From Mesaphorura yosii (taxonomy: Eukaryota > Arthropoda > Collembola > Poduromorpha > Tullbergiidae): DNA of 64,000 bases. The stretch covers positions 62,001-126,000 of the forward strand of contig WIXG01000102.1 in assembly GCA_009869945.1 (NCBI GenBank). The letters run 5' to 3'. Position 1 is the first letter of the stretch. Each line of letters begins with the position of its first letter. This document shows, one piece after another, positions 52,401-64,000 of the stretch. The notes below the pieces were generated by a model. It saw only the letters and a list, made by a program, of their open reading frames with translations, searched no databases and was not told the DNA's origin. Made by a program: the position numbers and the translations under genes.

Positions 52401-55400
52401 ATTATTATGACACCTGACATGCACTAAATGAATTTTCAAAGTCTTGGCATCCGCTCTGTGCTCCGCTAATTATGAAATTCCACAAAATCAAATCAAGTGT
52501 CAAACGGACGAACAAGCTGGAGCTTTGAGCCTCGCCTTCCGAAGTCGTCCGTCGAAGTAATTCCAATTTGAAGTCATTGCAATAATTTCCCACTAAAATT
52601 ATTGTCATACATCGAAGAAACCATGTCGGCCTCACCGAGGTCGTGTAGCATATTTTGCCAAACTAAACTAAAAAGGTACCTGCTTCATTTAAGAGCTGCA
52701 CCGCGAAGATGAGAGCTCAGTTTATCTTGTTCGTCTAATCTTTCCTCAACTCTTTCGTGGAAAAGTTTGGTTCAGTTGGGGTTTCAGCGGCAAGGCGAGA
52801 TAGAGTAGAACTTGAAAATATTTTTTCTTATTTTTGGCTGGCGGGTATAAATTAATGATGAAGTATTTTATTTCGCCCTCCGTGTGCGTATCCGCGCAAT
52901 TCTTCTGTGCGCTGCGCTGCTAATGTGAAATGTGGATGTGTGTCGGCCGGGTAAAAGTATTTGTTAAGCGCTTGAGCTGTTGGATGGCTGGATTAAAATG
53001 ATACAAATTCTGCCCTGTCATACATCCGTGACTTGCGTGTACTTACGCAAAATTTGCCAGAAACCCTCTCGCCTAAGCCGAGTGCGTATGCAGTCTATGC
53101 AGCAAACTCAGCAAGGGCTCTCGTATCAGAACTTGTCGAACGCACTTCAAGCTGGATAAATAAACAGTGGAGGTTGAAACACTCCGTACCACTTGGCAAA
53201 ATATTTAAAAACTTGGCGTGAAAGTGTTATAAATAATTCCGGTCGGTGCTTATTTATTTTTGCAACCGCGAATGCTTCCGTGAAATTGTGGAAACAAATT
53301 GTCAATGCGGGGGATTCTTTGGCAGCAGCGCAGCCCAAGTCAAAGAAAGCCGCGCATAATGCCAATTTAAACACAGCCGAGCGTGCGTGCATGTTTAGAT
53401 TGAAATTAAAAATTCCAAGTTTCGCTTTCGCTTAATTTTCTCAAAATGAAATGCAGCAGGCGAAAACATCTGCATGGTATAATGGGCCACGACGAAACAA
53501 TGGAGTCGTCGTTCCTGCGAACATGTTCAAAATATTTGCCGCCACGCAGAATCCAATAAAATAGATCTTAATTTTTTACAAGACGACAGAACAATGTAAT
53601 TACAGCCGAGTTGCATTAAAGTATTTATTACCTTCATGTGTGCATATTTTAATTCATCGTGATATTCGTTTAATAAATAATACACACGAGGCAGTCCCGG
53701 TATTTCTATTCTATTTGCTCACCGCTATTCAAGTGTCCGTGAGTACGAAGAGGTTGGCCCAAGAAGTCAGTGTAAGAAGAAGTTTATGATAAACTGTTAC
53801 TAATATATTAAACTGGTCCGCGGGTGGTATTTGTATTTGCCGGTAGAAAGATTACAGTGTAATATTTTACAACACATGCAAGCACTCGCACTCGCCTTGA
53901 TTCCTGACTTTATGCACTTTTGATATTATATTATTATTACGCATTATGCAATATTTATCAAACGCAAGAATAGAAAATATGTGGCTGCTGTCGCTGCGTA
54001 CTACACTGCAATAGCAATAGCAATAATAATAATTCAACTAATATCGCATTGTTGTGAGTGAAGGCTGGAAACATGCGCGAGACAGGTAGTGAAAATTTTT
54101 TATTAGCATCGTGGTCGAGATTGAGAATTCCAGCTTGCAAAGTTTAGACCCAACAGGGCTCAGACCCAATATCTTATTGGAATTTTTTAATTACAAATTC
54201 TCTGCAGATTAAACCTTTGCGACTTTTGATAAATGCATTCCGGAGAGCATTTAGCAACAGTGAGTTATGTTGGTGGGTCGGTTTATGGGCTGAGAATCTG
54301 AATTTAGTCACGACTCGTTTTAACAATCAATAAAGGACGATGCAAATGATGCCTTCAGTTCCGCTCAGGAAGATAAACTTCCACTTTGTAGTTAGTGGTC
54401 AATCAAGTTCATAATTCACAAATTATAACGGCATTTGGTCGAGTCAAATGTATTCGGTGCTTCAGTGAGATCGCCTGTGGAATGAGTCCACCTTATTCAT
54501 GTCGCTCATATGGTCAAGGTGTTACATTATGGTTTATGGACACTTATTTGCTCGTATGAAACCAGCAATGAGCGTAAATGGTTCCTGTTTTCTGAAATCT
54601 GCTCTACAGCTCTGCGTTCATCCAGCCAAGAATGGGAAAATCAAGAAAGTTTATGACTGAGCATGAAAATTTAGTGAGTGGTTCAAAACGCAGTGTCCAT
54701 CGTGGTCGCAAAGCGTCAGACTCCGTCGTGAATCTCTTCAGAGCTTCACGTGAGGCCGTAATAATAGTGTATGATAATAATCCCTCATAACATTTAATAA
54801 AGTCAAGACGATGCGTACCGTAAAAGCGTACAACCTGAAATTGCAAGTTGCACTTCATACATTCGTCTTCGTGCTCGCCAAGACAAGTTCACCAAGTCTG
54901 AGTTCATCCTAACAAGATAAACGATTTTTTAAGTTGTAGTCCAAAGCATGGGCTCTTACATGCACAATAAATAAATAAGATGAGCAGAATTATTCAAATT
55001 TTGCCAAACTTATAATTATGATTTCACAACGCAAAAAATTAATTTACTATGTAGGCTAAGAGCTCTTGTTGCATGGCAGACATGATGATAATTATATTGA
55101 TGTTTTGCTTCTACTTAACGTTTTACCAGCATATAGGCTGAGTGACTCCGGTTAGCCTACAACTGTAGCTGAATTCAATTACTTGGTCGTTCCCTACCAC
55201 GCAGCTCCGCGCAAGGTGGAGCTTACGCACCCAACAGCCGAACGCCAGAAAAATTAAAATTTAAATGAAATAAAATTACAATTGAAGATGTGGTCAGTCA
55301 GGTCATAAATTCACCATGCTGAAGCTCCAATCTGCACTGTACACGCATGTTTTCAAAACTCTTCACCGTATTAAAATTCTTTCAGCAAATTACGTCCACA

Positions 55401-58400
55401 GCAACTTGGTTTCCTAATTTGGCATCAACTTGGTGTTCAAAACACAGAGAAAAGTCCGAGTTCGTTTCCCACATGCATGACCAATTTCGAGGAAGACACT
55501 GGTAGAGTGAACGTGATGAATAAGACAGCTCTTTTGCTCTTGGGAGAGAAATACGAATACAGTGTAATGGAATGAATCTCGTGCTCGACCAGAAAATGTG
55601 GAATTCTTGGTGAAATGTATATTACTTCTATCATAAATTCGAAACGTTTGTGCCGTGATAAAAATTCCCTTGTCTTATAACTCATATTGATTTATTAATA
55701 CAGGCCTTTTTCTTGTTCTGCGTAATTGTAATTGTAAAACCATCTCAGCGGCCATAACCGTATAATTGAATTAGGTTTAGACCGCAACAACTGTGTGGTA
55801 CTGTTACAATGGTGGTGGCGGAAATTAGAACCGCGAATCCTTTGTAAGTAAAGGTGTAATTCGATTAGGTCGCCTTTTGTTCCAACCTCATGATTTTTGA
55901 AATGCCTCAAAGTCCTCACACCTTCCATGACGAATATGGCAATGATGATATTCAAAATCGATTTATTTCAATACCGCCGCCTTAGCGTCAATCAAGTTTA
56001 ATGAGAGCGATGAAGTTCACGTACGTTTGCAGAGTTTAACTGTATTAAAATGTTACCGTACAGTATAAGGCAACTAAAGTAATCCATTCATGGCAGTAAA
56101 TACCGAGTCCCGTTCTGTTCCTTCCTTTTAATTTTGAATAGAGAAATATATCAAAAATTGATTAGCTATTGTTGTTTGAAGACATATTGCAATCAAGCTG
56201 CAATTCCAACTGAAGTTCCTGCCAATTCTGAGCTCGGCGAGTGTATATCAATGCGGTGATAATGATAATGATTGTCAACCATTTAATAACCAACAACACG
56301 GTCGTCGCTTAATTATCGATCATATTGCACGAACTCAACGTTCGCATGCAATCTCGCACATTAGGGTAGGCTAAACTGCTGAGGATTGACAACAATGGTA
56401 GAATTTTTAAGAATTCAGATCAATTCACACGAGTTTTTAATTGCAACATAATTTGCATGGTCTTATTGACAATAATCGCAGGTTTCAAATTTCTCTCTGC
56501 TTGCAATTCGCGAAGTTGCATATCTCATTGTCCTGTGTAAGCAAGAATTATAAAGGTATAATTCTAAGATGCTTAATTCAAGCAGGACGCTATGCCCAAA
56601 GACGCGACATGCAACTAAATAATCGTGCTCATTTCTTTGATTGCTGGGCTTAATCACTATACTTAAGCTGAGATAATAGTGTAGAGACTGTCGAAGCCAA
56701 AATTAACTGAATTAATCATAACGGACTCTATCAAATTAATGTTATTAATTCGCCAATGGCAAACACGAAGTAATGTGGTGCGAGTTGCGAATTTTAATTA
56801 CAAATAGCAATGGCTTAGTAAATGATTAAAAGAAACTATGCGGTGACCACTACAGCTTTGCCATTTTCGGTATTCTCGCCTGGGAAATCAAATGTTTTAT
56901 TGCACTGGCAATTTGTAGCGATAATATCCAGTTTATTCTTTGTCAACAAGACCTAGACGCCAGAAACTGGAGCAGACACAGAAGTCTGATGTTCATTTCT
57001 TCTCGTAGAACGCGTAGCAAACACCACACAGTGCAACAACCTAAAAATAAAAGATATGTGAATGTGTTGTTCTCGGAATGTTATAATTGAAATCGAGCTA
57101 CATTCTTTCTCCCTCGTCTTTTCATCTCGTTGGCTCCTTTCATTTCCTTTAGTTCTAGCTTTCTTCTTCCCATCACCATGAACGCAATTTATTTGTTTCG
57201 AATGCGAGTTTGGCATTTAATACAAAGATCGACTTTTATTGAATGAAATTTTCCGCCAGAATTTCTTAGCGGAGCAGCAGTACGTATTTAGGTCATGAAT
57301 TCATAGTAAGAAAAATTTAATAACTAACCAAATATGCAAAGTTTTAAGAATGAAACATTCTTCCCCGGCCATGTAACGATTTTATCCTGAGAAGAATTAT
57401 GAATTTATTCGTGGATCGAGTACATGTGAATAAGAGGATTAGATTCTGCATTGTTATTGTGCACGTGGTCATTTTCGTGGCCGTAATGCTTCGGACTCCA
57501 AACTGCATAATTTGCATGTTTAAGCGCAATAACAGAACGAGGGGAATGCATCGGACATGCACAACACAGAAACGAAATTATTTTTATGACTACCGTTCTC
57601 GAGATAAAAATGCAACATTATAGGGCCATTATTGTGCGAGTATGCATGCACTTTTGTTATATAATGTTATGGTTATTCTCGGCTCTGCTCTCGAACGGTC
57701 TCGTTGTAATAAAAATAAAAATTACTAAATATTCATCTTCATCTTTCACCCTCGCCGACGCCGCGGTCACGGCTACGGCACTGACAATGGCATTGGTTCA
57801 CGGAATACAATGCGGTGACATTAGCCAGAAAATGTGCATTTCTTATTCATATTTTTGTGCCACGTTTATTATTGTTGTCCCCTTCAATTATACTAATTGC
57901 TAGTTACCGACAGTGTGCCTAATTCGGCCGCTTAGGGTTTGACACGGCCCAGTACGGTCAAAATTATGCGTTTACAAGTTGCGAATTGTGAAACCATTAT
58001 CGCATAAGTACGAACGCGGCGCTATAAATAAATTTCACACTTCTTAGATAATTAGCATGTTGTTGGCTGCTGCCGTGCCGCCATGCTGCAAGGAAAGAGC
58101 GAATTTCTTGAGGTAAGCCTGCAAATAGTTTCGAGGTAAATTCTTGCGGCCTGCCTTCCCCACCATGCATAATGGCAGCACAAGCGAGCATATTTTTATG
58201 CCGAATAAAAGAAAAGGCGAGTATTTATTCCATTATCACTTTAATATATCTTTTATTTCCTGCTCTCACTCCATCGCGACTTTCCCTTGTGATTTCATCC
58301 ACTTTCTTCTCAAGAATTGCAAAGAGGAAAGTTTTCTTGTTGTACGCCAGGCAGTCGCGTGCATGTGTAGAAAACCTTGCGGCCTAAAGACGTTTGGACA

Positions 58401-61400
58401 AAAGAAACCGAAGTATCTCATCTATTGTCACCGCCGGAGTCGAACTCCGCGTCATCACCGTCACAAAACCAGTAGTTCATAGGGGAAGTACTTGGCATTA
58501 GCATGAGCTTGTATCCTTTATTTCACCATTTCCATTGGAAAGTGATATATTCTGCGGATTGCAATTCCTGCGTTCAACGTTCATCACCACACGCACAAGC
58601 ACTTTGGGTTTCCTTTTCGACTTCAATTTATATCGTTCTCCATTTCGTACTGGCTAGCCCGCGTCTCCCTGAACACTTCGGCTCGTTTTGGCAACAATAT
58701 GCCCTGGTCTACGCAAGAAAGAGTGCGAGGCGAGAGCGAGTTTGCTCGTTCGGGTGGGTTTCTTTTGTCTTCGAAATTGCTTTCTATTTCAATTCCCTGC
58801 GAACTCAGTCCGACTTCCTTCACATGGAAAAGCGTCACGCAGGATTGATGTCTGTTTCGCTTCTTTGTCGATCGCCATTCGTCGCAAATTTAGCCTAAAT
58901 ATTCACCTTTTTTGCGCCCACTTTATGCGCTTTAGGCTTGAGTCCAAATAACGTTTCGTTATTCATGCAGCGCCATTTTTTGAATACTAGTACCCAATTA
59001 ATTTCGGGGTTATCTCCGCAAGTATCGAAAGCGTTTTCTCTGCGGTTTTCGCTGTCCCAACAAATCTTATTCATTCTCAACAGCAGCTCGCCAACTTTGT
59101 CAAGTCAGTCGGCTGCTTTCGTTTTCTTTTCTTCTCCGAAATGACTTTTTCACGAAATGTGTCTCTTTCTTATCTCTCGCGCTTGATGCTGTGCCTGCTC
59201 AATTCATTTGGCAACAGATCTATTTTCTTCCTTTCTGTTCTTTGTGCAGCAGTTCAATCTTGCCATTATCTTTCATTTCATCCCGAAGAAAGAAAGTCTT
59301 TCTTTTCCCATTCCATTCTCCTTCCCTGAGCTTTTCCTTTGTCTTTGACTCGGAACTTCCCAACCACCTTTCAGCTTAATATTCCTTGAATCTTTTCTCA
59401 GCATTACCAAAAGTACAATGGCCGGAGAAGAACAGATAATCATCATTGCCGTTGTTGCTATCTGCACCAATCCATTACGTTCCGATTATTCGGAATACTT
59501 TGTTCGAGTAGAAACAAAAGCAATTCATTTGGAGACGATGAAATGAAGATTCAACTGGAAAAATGCATCATTAGTTTACATAATCTGATTAGACGAAAAC
59601 GAATGAGGAAGTATTTTCCTCCGTAGTTGTGCAAAGATCTGTCGATCCGCCTGCTGTTTGTTGACTTCACATCACGAATACGAAAGCACAGAATTTTAAT
59701 ACATTAAACATTTTAAGAGCCTGGCGCAGAGCTTCTGTGCAATGCAATATTCATGCGAATGTCGGCGCTGGAATTCCGTCCGCTTACGCTCTCACGCTCA
59801 CGCGTACGTACTTTCATTAATTCCGAATGATATTTTAATATTATGAAAATATGTCTCCTCTCTGTGGAATTCCTGGTGACTGAATTCATTCATGCACAAA
59901 ATCATGCGACTGTGACATGGCGAGTCATGGCCGTGGCCTAGGAAGCGAAAGAGTTACGACCGAATGTAATCTGATGGTGCCCTTTGCTACGGCTTAGTGC
60001 AGTACGGAGATGTGTCTGTGTCGTATCTTAATTCCAGTCTCCAATCAGACTTTGTTTCCTGCTCATGGAAGGAAATGATACGAAATTGAAGACAAGACTG
60101 GAATGACAAAAGATGAAAACAAGGCATGGCCCATGCAAGAATAAAACCGAATAGTACAAAGTAATGCTGCGTATGAATGCACAATACCGGAACAGTACAA
60201 AGAAAGACAAAAAATGAAATTTCGAATTTGTACGAATATCTGACGATGTTCGCTTTTCTATTCTATTCCATGCACTGTAGAAAAATAAGATTGCAGTTTG
60301 CATTATATATAAATAACTCTGAATACTCTGCAGACTTGTGTAACTTCGTGCTGGTTATTTTCTCATTCCCAAGCACCGTACTGCATACACTTTCTCTACT
60401 CAAGTTTCGTTTTATCTATGCAGCCCTGCCTTTTGGTCTGTTTTCTTTCTCTCTGAAGGCTCATTCTCGTAATATGTTACCTTTAATAACAGAACAAGAA
60501 AGCGATTGCAATTTTTGCCAACGAGTCACTGGCAAGGGAAAAGAATATCTTTCATATTTCATTGATGAAATTAATGTTTCGGGCGGAATTTGACTCCGGG
60601 TGTCGAATTTAATATCGCGGGTCTCGGAAGTCTCGCGTAGGCCCAAACCCTTTAAACTCATTTGGAATGAATTCCGTGTCCTGACGTCCACCAGCTCAAT
60701 TACACGCTGTCCAGAATATTTCCTTTGACATGGAAAATATTCCATGCATATCAAACGGCTACTGATAATAATTTATCTCCCGCTCCATAATTTATTCATA
60801 GTTTGAGCATTAGAATTCGATTTACGCGCGGAAACCAAAGACTTTGAGCAAATATTCAATTTATATGCGGCCGTTTGACCGGGTTAATGTATTCAACTGC
60901 GGCTGCGTTATTTACACATCGTGTTTATCAATCTTTGTTTGTCAATCTCCACGTCGAGTGGACCCGCGAATAACTTATCAGTGTGTTCAATGAGGCTTCA
61001 CTGAATACATAAAATTAAGGATTGTGTCTGAGACTATGAATTGTGATGCAAAAGAAAAGATACGCGAAAGTTAGGAGTAACAGTAACAACGATCAAAGTG
61101 AGAGAATCCTGCCCATCTCCCGTGCTCTTTTGTGTAAATTGAGTTTTATCGAAAAACGTGACTCCAATTTTGTCTCTCTTCAAGATCTTCGCCGTTCACG
61201 GTGTGCTTGACTTGTATTCGGTATAATTGAGGCCACTAATGCAACGTATCAATTCAAATCTATCCTCGGCACTTGTACCTCGGTCTGCATTTAAAAATAT
61301 CGCAGTCAGGCATCTGCCTCCCAGACAACCTGCACGAGCAACACTGGCTGTCTTGCAATTGCCAAATTGTGAATTCGAAATGAGAGAAAAAGTCATTTTC

Positions 61401-64000
61401 GTGTCTCCTCTTCTGTGCTGCGTCCGTGTTTGTTGTTTGTACGAATGAAATCAACTGCCATTGGAAAGGGAATCGCCATCATCTCGAAACGAACAACATC
61501 GCATCGAACTCGTCAAGTAAGTGCTTAGTACTTTACTTCGTCTTTTTCGCTAATGAACAAATCGTGACTTGACTCACACATTCCTGCCGCAGTCTGAGGC
61601 TTGTCTTGTTCTGGTCCTGTCCTCTATTCCTGTGCCCGTGAGCAGCCATGGACGGAGCCGAACTCCGAAAGCATTGAACTATCGATGAGATTGAGCCCAC
61701 AGCGCACGAAAGTGAGACCCATGCGTTGCCTTTTAATTGCTGCGCATACAAGTTGCAAAATATCGCAACCCGCATCGCCATCAAAATCGAAGTCGGTTGG
61801 TGCCAACGTTTTCGCTATTCTGTTCTTCTGGTCTGCTACTCTGAATTCCAAGCTCCTTAAACTCAGGTCGCTTCGAAGGACATGCCCCACTTTAATTTAA
61901 TCTGTTAAATTATGGGTCATTGATCTGTACATGTGATGTGAGCATTCACGTCGCTTCTTCGTACGAGGATATTTACACGAAGAAGAAAGTCATAAACGTT
62001 AATAATGTATGCATAATTTCATTATTATAACAGCGAGGCAAGGCAAGCAAGTCAGACCGAGCAAGCAGACGGAATAAAAACAACTCGGCCGACTTACAAT
62101 GCAGCCACTTAATAATATTCTAATTTGAAATCAATAAATCAATAACCATAATAACCCCAACTTGTCCTCTTGTGCTGGTTCTGCTCGAGAGCAAACGGCG
62201 GAGTCGAGACTGTTCATTAATGAGCTTGCAGAACACAGCACAAGAATGCTTGCACAAAGTTTTCGCACCCATTTGACTGCATTTTCCAGTGCACCCGAGG
62301 CAGGGAGCTGGAAAGCATTGAAATTTGTATCGTAGATTTCAGATTAGCGCATGCTCGACTCGAAAACAGGTCCAGAATTAATTGTTCACTTAATACACAT
62401 ATTTTATGACTGCTCGACGCTAATCTAATCTCCATCAACGCGAAGTCGAAACGGAGCATATTTTAATTGGCCAAAATGTCACTGCCTCGATCTGCTTCTC
62501 TCAACTCGTCGTGACTGAAAATGCGTGCAGGCCGATTTTAATTCGAAACCTGATACATGCTACACGTATCACTCGCAGTACGCTTAATATATGACAATGG
62601 CATTTGATTTGATGAGAACGAGAATTGACTGCCTATCATGATCATGACTACAAGCTCGAATACGAGCCTGACTAAACTTTTATTACATTGTTACAGGGTC
62701 TACACTCCTGAGAAATAAAAGAGCTGTGCGAATACTGCGTGTACGCAACGAGTGAGAAGATTGAATCAACCATGCCAAACCATTGCATTTTTTCGCGGCC
62801 GTGGCCGTGATATTGCACCGTGAATCGTGAATGAGCATCATCATAAAACATCAACTCGCTCGCTCTATCTAATCTCTCGACTTCTTCCTATGACCCGCTT
62901 GCCACGGAAGAAGGGTTCCATGTCCGTAGTGCCAAACACGAAGCAGTGATACTTCCAGCGTCCACTGGTATAGCCGGTGCATTCATAATAAGTTATTCGT
63001 ATCATGTTTGATGAATCTAGTCAAGTGAGTTTTTCTCTGTTCGTTCTGTACTCGGTTGTGTTGTGCTTGGAAAAATTATATTATTATTACCTCTTGGCAT
63101 CGAATACGTTAATGCGAGTGCTGTGCAGTAGAAACGACAGAGAAGATGAAAAATCTGTGAAAACCGGTTTACTATATTTCTCTCACACTTGCACCATTCC
63201 ACCACACACGAAAAGATCTTCTTTCTCCCGCAGCATTGTGCTCTCCGTGTTTAATAGCATTAGAGCCATTGTCTGCTCCTGCTACGATAATTCGAAATGG
63301 TTTTATTATATGGTTTTAGTGGTTTCTTTCATTTACAACATCAACAATGTCAAATGGTAAACCCCATGCTAATGATTCTCGTGTACCTGGCTATGGTCTC
63401 AAGTGCAATGCGTACCGTGCACGGGTTCAGCTCAGCCGAACAAGTTGCCATACAAATAACGCACGGCACCGGCACCGGTCTTCCTCTCCTGCTCTGAAAT
63501 TTGAATACTTTTAAATTCACATTTAATTCAATAAATAATACGCTGCTTTGAATGCATGTTTATTGCGCGTATAATTTGCAGCGTAAATCTCCGCTGTAAC
63601 ATGGGCCATGCAATAAAATGAAAAGATTTAAGTTAATGTGAATCGAATTAAGCGCAACAAATAACATTAAAACGTCCCTGCCAATGAATTCTAATGCATG
63701 TTTCGCTGTTAAGTTGTTTTTATGCGAACTTGTTCGAGTTTTTGCAACATGAGGCGAGTTCGAATTATTGCCATTATTATGCCCGGTTCAATTGCAATTT
63801 AATTGCACCTTTGAACTTGAACTTGTAACTTGATTGGTACACTTCGTGTGACTCAACGGGCTCACAACGCACAATTTGGTAATAGTACAAGGCATGTGCG
63901 GCCCAAATGAGCATTCATTAGCCACGACTACTTGCACTAAGTAATTATACAGCGGAAGATCGATCATGCGAATGAAGAGTTGAGGAATTTCTTTCTCTTT
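46419..64000. other. Upstream 17.6 kb: flanking DNA or 5' noncoding intron
   Basis: No open frame shows recognisable protein similarity on either strand; the longest are 131-138 codons and look random. The likely 3' splice site at 46419-46435 implies a noncoding first exon somewhere to the right, but no convincing promoter or donor could be picked out by eye. Short features noticed are CGTGAAT tandem copies near 49330-49348, small ATT runs near 49740-49753, and a tRNA B-box-like palindrome at 58435-58449. Confidence 0.6.
58425..58470 (-). repeat. B-box-like palindrome, possible tRNA/SINE relic
   Basis: On the minus strand CGGAGTTCGACTCCG (58449-58435) is a perfect 5-bp stem around TTCGA and contains GAGTTCGACTCC, a tRNA B-box match. 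GTGACGGTGATGACG precedes it and GCGGTGACA follows it. The T-stem cannot form with a normal 7-nt loop, and no matching 5' acceptor strand is present, so this is not an intact tRNA gene. Confidence 0.25.

Noticed and set aside
58144..58482. 112-codon Cys/His-containing plus-strand frame
   Set aside because: Cysteines and histidines do not form a zinc-finger spacing, and the 3' end lies in the B-box-like palindrome.

Overview
This window is animal (eukaryotic) nuclear DNA. It carries most of the ectodomain-coding part of one large, intron-rich gene on the minus strand: a class A plexin (semaphorin receptor), most like insect/crustacean PlexA. The evidence is spliced protein similarity (signal peptide, sema domain, three PSI domains, two intervening IPT-like segments), GT-AG introns and long AT-leaning noncoding DNA. 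An arthropod, probably pancrustacean, is the best guess; the species cannot be named from the sequence.

Layout, in transcription order (right to left). Positions 64000-46419 hold about 17.6 kb with no recognisable coding exon; this is either upstream flanking DNA or 5' noncoding intron. The first coding exon (46418-44934) has a likely 3' splice site at its 5' edge, a short 5' leader with two small uORFs, the signal peptide and most of the sema domain. Eight more coding exons follow at 42024-41848, 30173-30045 (end of sema), 26147-26047 and 20207-20075 (PSI 1), 11151-10762 (IPT-like segment and PSI 2), 3462-3331, 3246-3142 (IPT-like strands) and 3034-2774 (PSI 3). All junctions were read by hand and join in frame. 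From the preferred ATG at 46199 they give about 898 residues. The last donor at 2773 opens an intron that leaves the window on the left, so the remaining IPT domains, the transmembrane helix and the cytoplasmic GAP domain lie outside.

Introns are very uneven: six run from 2.9 to 11.7 kb, while two near the 3' end are 84 and 107 bp. They show no intact transposon, rRNA, complete tRNA, CRISPR array or second protein-coding gene that I can support. They do hold scattered structure: a roughly 16-nt degenerate tandem repeat near 38.1-38.25 kb, four short tRNA B-box-like segments that may be worn SINE fragments, a near-perfect 33-bp palindrome near 22.68 kb with an imperfect hairpin about 0.4 kb away, and another imperfect hairpin near 4.7 kb.

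Nothing here amounts to a new multi-gene system. The observations most worth checking are the intronic repeat and dyad elements, the overlapping uORF/start arrangement, and a 35-residue low-complexity insertion in the sema domain.
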